In this document: in pieces, positions 5,310-8,617 of the stretch | Layout of the letters: each line of letters starts with the position of its first letter | Numbering within the stretch: position 1 is the first letter of the stretch | Origin: Oscillospiraceae bacterium | Lineage (GTDB): Bacteria; Bacillota_A; Clostridia; Oscillospirales; CAG-272 | DNA: 8,617 nt | NCBI GenBank assembly: GCA_015064665.1 | Contig: SVRU01000094.1 | Coordinates: forward strand, 1 to 8,617 | Reading direction: 5' to 3' | Position numbers and translations under genes: made by a program | The notes under the pieces: generated by a model | Database searches by the model: none | What the model saw: only the letters and a program-made list of their open reading frames with translations | Told to the model about the DNA's origin: nothing

Positions 5310-7241
5310 ATGAATGGTATTTTTGTCGAAGCCGAGAGCCTTCGTCACCTTGGCGGTTGGGTGGTTGACACCGCCTCTGTCGAGTCTATACATTCTGCAT
5401 ATATCATGGCTCACGGTATGGGTATACCGGTTGCGGATGCCTATGGTGAAATAGACATTCTCTGCGACGGCGAGTACTTCGTGTGGGCGCTCACACGAGA
5501 TTGGACTGCTCCGTGGAAGGTTGCGGATCCAATGGGAAAATTTGAAATTTTGCTCGACGGTCAAAGACTTGAAAACGTTCTCGGAACAAACGGAAATGAC
5601 TGGGCGTGGCAGCTTGCGGGCAGTGTTTTCCTTAAACAAGGTAAGCACACGCTTACCTTACACGACCTGACGGGCTTTAACGGAAGATGCGACGCTATAT
5701 ACGTGACGGCTTCAAAAGAGATTCCAAAAAGTGATATCGAGAGCATCGACAAAATGCGCCAAAGCCTTTCCTACAAGGAAGTTCGCTCGGAAGAGACCGA
5801 ATACGATCTCGTTGTTGTCGGCGGCGGGATTGCGGGAATTTGTACCGCTATTGCGGCAATGAGAAGCGGTGTATCGGTTGCTCTTATACACGACAGAGCT
5901 ATCCTCGGCGGATGCAACAGCTCCGAGGTTCGTGTTTGTATGGGCGGTATAATAAATCTGCCTCCGTATCCTAATCTCGGTAACGTAGTTAAAACGATAG
6001 CTCCTATCGTCGGATACCCCACGGTATACGCTAAGGAATGCTTTGAGGACGACCGAAAGAAGCTCATCTTCAACGTTCGCGAGGGCAGACCTGCGGCGCA
6101 TAAGCTTTTTCTTAATGAAATAGTCACCGACGTAGAGTGCGATAACGGTATAATCAAATCGATTATTGCGACCAATTCCCTCACAGGTAACAAGACGAGA
6201 ATATCGGGAAAGCTGTTTTCCGATTGCAGCGGTGACGGTATCCTTGCGAGGAACTCGGGGTGCGAGATAATGTACGGCAGAGAGCCACGTACGGAATTCG
6301 GAGAATCACTCGCTCCAAGCGAACACCAAAAGCTCGTAATGGGACACTCTATAAGGTGGTACAGCGAGGAGTGTGACAGCGAGGTTGATTTCCCCGACGT
6401 CGATTTTGGGCTTACCTTCACCGATGAAACCTGCCTTGACTGCGTATCGGGAGATTGGGAGCAGGAGACCGGTTTTGAACGAAACATGGTTGAGGATATC
6501 GAGTATATACGTGATTTTGGATTGCGCGCCATATATGCGAACTGGGCGTTTCAGAAGCATCATTTCAAAAACAGGGAAAAATACAAAAACCGCGCGCTCA
6601 AATGGGTTTCATCTATCGGCGGAAAGCGTGAGGGATATAGAGTCAAGGGTGATTATATTCTTACTCAAAACGATATCGAGGAGAAAAGATTTCATGAGGA
6701 TGCAACCGCATGTCTTACGTGGAGCATAGATATGCATTTCCCCGAGCCTACGAATCGGGCTGAGTTTGGCGAGGCGTTCCGTTCGTTTGCTTACCACAGA
6801 GGCATAGAAAAGCCTTACCCCGTGCCATACCGTTGTCTCTATTCAAAGGACGTCGGCAATTTATTTTTGGGCGGCAGACTTGTCAGCGCAAGTCACGTTG
6901 CCTTCTCGTCCGTTCGTGTTATGAGAACACTCGGTGAGCTTGGCGAGGTGGTTGGAATGGCAAGCTCCGTATGTAAAAAGAACGGCTGCTCACCGCGTGA
7001 GGTGTATACTAAGCATCTTGACGAATTGAAGGCTCTGCTCAACACGGGCATCCACATCCCCGACGCATTCGAGTGCGCAGTTGAGGATGAAGAGGCTTAT
7101 CACTTTAAGGATATCGGATGGTGGTATCTGAACACGGGAAAATCGGATAGCCCCGAGAATATAGAAAAATTCAAAAAAGGCGTTAATGCCTTAGGACTTG
7201 AACATAAGTATCCCATGCCAAAAAAGTGGGAGAAAAAATAA
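5310..7241 (+). CDS. FAD-dependent oxidoreductase with N-terminal beta-sandwich-like domain
   Basis: A 643-residue protein of two parts. Residues 1-140 begin IFVEAESLRHLGGWVVD and are strand-rich (EIDILCDGEYFVWALTRDW, GKFEILLDGQ, GKHTLTLHDLTG, DAIYVTA). They resemble the carbohydrate-binding or golvesin-C-like sandwich domains found before such oxidoreductases. Residues about 165-560 are an FAD_oxidored-type flavoprotein: YDLVVVGGGIAG (165-176) is the dinucleotide-binding loop, LGGCNSSEVRV (199-209) the following conserved turn, DCSGDG (305-310) the second FAD motif, and NLFLGGRLVSASHVAFSS with the helix to about 552 the C-terminal FAD-binding signature. No signal peptide is present, so it is cytoplasmic. 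Relatives often sit in polysaccharide-use gene sets, but few have been characterised. The AAGGAG site at 5297-5302 supports the start. It is the last gene of the operon with the regulator and SDR. Confidence 0.85.
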   Translation: MNGIFVEAESLRHLGGWVVDTASVESIHSAYIMAHGMGIPVADAYGEIDILCDGEYFVWALTRDWTAPWKVADPMGKFEILLDGQRLENVLGTNGNDWAWQLAGSVFLKQGKHTLTLHDLTGFNGRCDAIYVTASKEIPKSDIESIDKMRQSLSYKEVRSEETEYDLVVVGGGIAGICTAIAAMRSGVSVALIHDRAILGGCNSSEVRVCMGGIINLPPYPNLGNVVKTIAPIVGYPTVYAKECFEDDRKKLIFNVREGRPAAHKLFLNEIVTDVECDNGIIKSIIATNSLTGNKTRISGKLFSDCSGDGILARNSGCEIMYGREPRTEFGESLAPSEHQKLVMGHSIRWYSEECDSEVDFPDVDFGLTFTDETCLDCVSGDWEQETGFERNMVEDIEYIRDFGLRAIYANWAFQKHHFKNREKYKNRALKWVSSIGGKREGYRVKGDYILTQNDIEEKRFHEDATACLTWSIDMHFPEPTNRAEFGEAFRSFAYHRGIEKPYPVPYRCLYSKDVGNLFLGGRLVSASHVAFSSVRVMRTLGELGEVVGMASSVCKKNGCSPREVYTKHLDELKALLNTGIHIPDAFECAVEDEEAYHFKDIGWWYLNTGKSDSPENIEKFKKGVNALGLEHKYPMPKKWEKK

Positions 7242-7248
7242 CCTTTTT

Positions 7249-7278
7249 AAAAAGCACTTGCAATCAAGTGCTTTTTTT
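7249..7278 (+). terminator. Intrinsic terminator after the flavoenzyme gene
   Basis: AAAAAGCACTTG (7249-7260) and CAAGTGCTTTTT (7265-7276) form a perfect 12-bp stem with a CAAT loop, followed by a run of T to 7278. It begins 7 nt after the stop codon. Its loop and right arm overlap the -35 and spacer of the next promoter. Confidence 0.92.
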
Positions 7279-7286
7279 GTTATAAT
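7258..7286 (+). promoter_or_regulatory. Promoter of the C-N hydrolase gene, nested in the terminator
   Basis: TTGCAA (7258-7263) and TATAAT (7281-7286) are exactly 17 bp apart, and TGT stands directly before the -10, an extended -10. The -35 spans the end of the terminator's left arm and its loop. The predicted start is near 7293, giving a leader of about 160 nt before the ATG at 7452. Confidence 0.75.
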
Positions 7287-7343
7287 GTCAGTAGTAAGGC
7301 TTTAATGAGTACAACTCTTTAATTTGTTTTTCCATCAACCGCC

Positions 7344-7383
7344 ATAAAGGCTTTATTATTAATAATAACAGAAATAAAGGCTT
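7344..7383. repeat. ATAAAGGCTT direct repeats around a 16-bp palindrome
   Basis: ATAAAGGCTT occurs at 7344-7353 and 7374-7383, 30 bp apart. Between them TTATTATT (7353-7360) and AATAATAA (7361-7368) form a perfect 16-bp palindrome. A third, shorter match (AAGGCTT, 7296-7302) lies at the predicted transcription start. In RNA, CTTTATT (7351-7357) can also pair with AATAAAG (7373-7379). It is a candidate operator or leader structure in the C-N hydrolase 5' region; no known riboswitch is recognised. Confidence 0.5.
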
Positions 7384-7436
7384 CATCCGGAAGTAAAACA
7401 CTTGATTTGGAAACAAAACTTTACATTTATAGAGTA

Positions 7437-7444
7437 AAAAGGAG
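7437..7444 (+). promoter_or_regulatory. Ribosome binding site that fixes the C-N hydrolase start at 7452
   Basis: AAAAGGAG ends 7 nt before the ATG at 7452. The frame is open back to an ATG at 7407 (METKLYIYRVKRSKI...), but that has no ribosome binding site, and the family fold starts with MKIAVIQQ, the first strand. Confidence 0.85.
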
Positions 7445-7451
7445 CAAAATC

Positions 7452-8351
7452 ATGAAAATAGCGGTTATACAGCAGTACGCCCCGGTTACATACAACAGAT
7501 TCAATGAGCTTCCCGATATAGATGAGCTTTTGAGAAGAAAAGAAGCCTCAGTCAACCGCTGTCTCGAGCTTATAGAAGAGGCTGCAAAAGCGGGCGCGGA
7601 GCTTTGCGTTACCATAGAAACGGTAAATGCATATTTGGCGCTTGGAGACACAAGATTTAAATACACGGATACGCTTGAATGTGACACGGTACGCCGCTTC
7701 TCCGAGGCGGCGAGGCTTTACAAAACGCATATCGTAGCAGGACTTGCGCTCTCATTTGACGGAGTTCCGTACAACTGCGCAGTGTTATTTGATGACACGG
7801 GTGCCGTGGTAGGCATACATAAAAAGGTTCATCTGCCTGCCGGCGAGGAGCTTCATTATGCTCACGGGGATAAATTCGAGGTTTTCAATACCAAATTCGG
7901 AAAGATAGGCATGCTCGTCTGCTGGGATATGCAATTTCCCGAGGCTGCAAGAGAACTTGCACTTGCAGACGCTGATCTGATCGCCTGCCCCACTTACGGC
8001 TGGGAGAATATTTACGGACTTTCAAGAGCATACGAAAACAGCGTGTATATTGCCACAGGCATGTGTACATATAGACACGGGTTATGGGCTGAGAACGATC
8101 CAAGCTGCATAGTTGACAATATGGGCAAAATACTTGCCTCCTGCGAAAGAGATTCGGAAGGAATCGCAATCGCGGACGTCGACATAAAAAAAGAGCCTCT
8201 GCCTCAGTACGGCTCACAGAATTATTATCCCTCTCATTCTATGAGAAAGACACGATTTAGTCAGCGACGCCCCGAAGCTTATCAGCTCATCAACAAATCA
8301 AATGAGGAGCTCCCTCTTTACAAAAGATATTTTGCAAACCAAAAAAACTAA
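7452..8351 (+). CDS. Carbon-nitrogen hydrolase (nitrilase superfamily)
   Basis: A 299-residue enzyme with the nitrilase-superfamily catalytic set: Glu56 (TIETVN), Lys125 (HKKVHL) and Cys157 (GMLVCWDMQFPE), plus the extra glutamates Glu132-133 after the lysine strand. The first strand (MKIAVIQQ) and the length (usual 260-310) fit a complete single-domain protein. Such enzymes cleave or form C-N bonds in amides, carbamoyl compounds or, less often, nitriles, through a cysteine thioester, in the cytoplasm and often as oligomers. CWD rather than CYD or CFD after the cysteine strand is seen in several amidase and carbamoylase branches but does not fix the substrate. The gene stands alone: its own promoter lies in the terminator of the preceding operon, and after its stop only a poor AT-rich stretch follows before the next promoter. 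Confidence 0.88.
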   Translation: MKIAVIQQYAPVTYNRFNELPDIDELLRRKEASVNRCLELIEEAAKAGAELCVTIETVNAYLALGDTRFKYTDTLECDTVRRFSEAARLYKTHIVAGLALSFDGVPYNCAVLFDDTGAVVGIHKKVHLPAGEELHYAHGDKFEVFNTKFGKIGMLVCWDMQFPEAARELALADADLIACPTYGWENIYGLSRAYENSVYIATGMCTYRHGLWAENDPSCIVDNMGKILASCERDSEGIAIADVDIKKEPLPQYGSQNYYPSHSMRKTRFSQRRPEAYQLINKSNEELPLYKRYFANQKN

Positions 8352-8370
8352 AAAAACATATATATTTTTT
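8351..8370 (+). terminator. Weak AT-only terminator candidate
   Basis: Directly after the C-N hydrolase stop, AAAAAA (8351-8356) and TTTTTT (8365-8370) flank CATATATA. A stem with only A-T pairs and a T-run is possible but feeble. No better terminator lies between this gene and the next promoter at 8380, so read-through into the following leader is plausible. Confidence 0.25.
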
Positions 8371-8379
8371 CAAAAACCT

Positions 8380-8408
8380 TTGACAAACGCATTTTAATAT
8401 GATATAAT
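8380..8408 (+). promoter_or_regulatory. Consensus sigma-A promoter at the right edge
   Basis: TTGACA (8380-8385), 17 bp, TATAAT (8403-8408), with TG one base before the -10 (8400-8401). Both hexamers are perfect and the extended -10 is present as well. Promoters this strong usually drive stable RNAs or leader-regulated operons. The start is expected near 8415. Confidence 0.88.
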
Positions 8409-8411
8409 ATT

Positions 8412-8617
8412 CGTCGGTGTATGATCAATTTGATTTTGAGGCGTAGCTAAGTTGCCGAAAACGAATTGATTTTCAGCCTTATGCTTATTATTCGAGGCGT
8501 AGCGAAGGTGGTATCGCGCCAGTTTCGGGTCTCAATCACCACGCTCGGCGTAGAATTTTCGAGAAGAGCCGAAAACCCTTGAAAACACTGACTTTTTCGG
8601 CTCTCCCGAATGTCGAA
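8412..8617 (+). ncRNA. Structured transcribed region, class unknown, cut by the window edge
   Basis: This segment after the consensus promoter has no credible ORF; the only early frame is 9 codons from 8421, without a ribosome binding site. It is rich in pairings. ATCAATT (8424-8430) pairs with AATTGAT (8464-8470). AGCG and GGTG (8501-8504, 8507-8510) pair with CACC and CGCT (8537-8540, 8542-8545). AGAGCCGAAAA (8565-8575) pairs with TTTTCGGCTCT (8594-8604), enclosed by TTCGA (8558-8562) with TCGAA (8613-8617) at the very edge. GGCGTAG occurs three times (8440-8446, 8496-8502, 8547-8553). It could be a small RNA gene, the leader of a downstream operon or a dispersed repeat element. I do not recognise a named RNA family. 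Confidence 0.4.

Noticed and set aside
5771..6532. 253-codon minus-strand frame inside the flavoenzyme gene
   Set aside because: Serine/proline/isoleucine-rich translation typical of an antisense frame, opposite the conserved FAD-binding motifs.
7407..7451. Earlier ATG for the C-N hydrolase
   Set aside because: No ribosome binding site, extra residues unlike the family start; the ATG at 7452 follows AAAAGGAG and begins with the first strand of the fold.
8421..8450. Nine-codon frame MINLILRRS as a leader peptide
   Set aside because: No ribosome binding site, no run of one regulatory amino acid, and it sits inside a segment better explained as structured RNA.

Overview
The window looks like a chromosomal segment of an anaerobic, low-to-mid GC Clostridia-type Firmicute, probably a gut or environmental lineage. 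This rests on strong AGGAG/GGAGG ribosome binding sites, sigma-A promoters close to TTGACA/TATAAT, AT-rich intergenic DNA, AraC-type sugar regulators and a relic of the sporulation protease SpoIVB. The genus cannot be fixed from the sequence.

Layout. Positions 1-68 (minus strand) hold the first 22 codons of an AAA ATPase of the DUF4143-associated type. A clear promoter lies upstream of it, and a 21-bp repeat sits on each side of that promoter. Positions 200-760 are a gene graveyard: a C-terminal scrap of spoIVB on the plus strand, then a broken minus-strand ORF of unknown family that ends at a terminator-like hairpin. Positions 768-1490 (minus) encode an AraC regulator with an N-terminal cupin. 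It diverges from a plus-strand pair at 1616-3570: a cytoplasmic GH5-like glycoside hydrolase, overlapping by 4 bp a ten-helix EamA/DMT transporter. A strong terminator follows at 3647-3684.

A second transcription unit (3756-7241, terminator 7249-7278) carries an AraC regulator fused to a GyrI-like effector-binding domain, a short-chain dehydrogenase and a large FAD-dependent oxidoreductase with an N-terminal beta-sandwich-like domain. A promoter nested in that terminator then leads, through a repeat-rich leader of about 160 nt, to a carbon-nitrogen hydrolase (7452-8351). The last 240 bases hold a consensus promoter (TTGACA, 17 bp, TATAAT with an upstream TG) and a structured, apparently non-coding sequence that continues past the window edge.

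Working together (inference). The first unit reads as sensing, uptake or efflux, and hydrolysis of a glycoside or short oligosaccharide inside the cell. The second reads as redox processing of a small, perhaps sugar-derived, molecule under control of its own effector-binding regulator. The C-N hydrolase could remove an amide or carbamoyl group, but it has its own promoter and its link to the rest is only proximity. No protein system here is clearly without precedent. The least explained parts are the DNA/RNA elements: the repeat-flanked ATPase promoter, the leader of the C-N hydrolase gene and the structured segment at the right edge.
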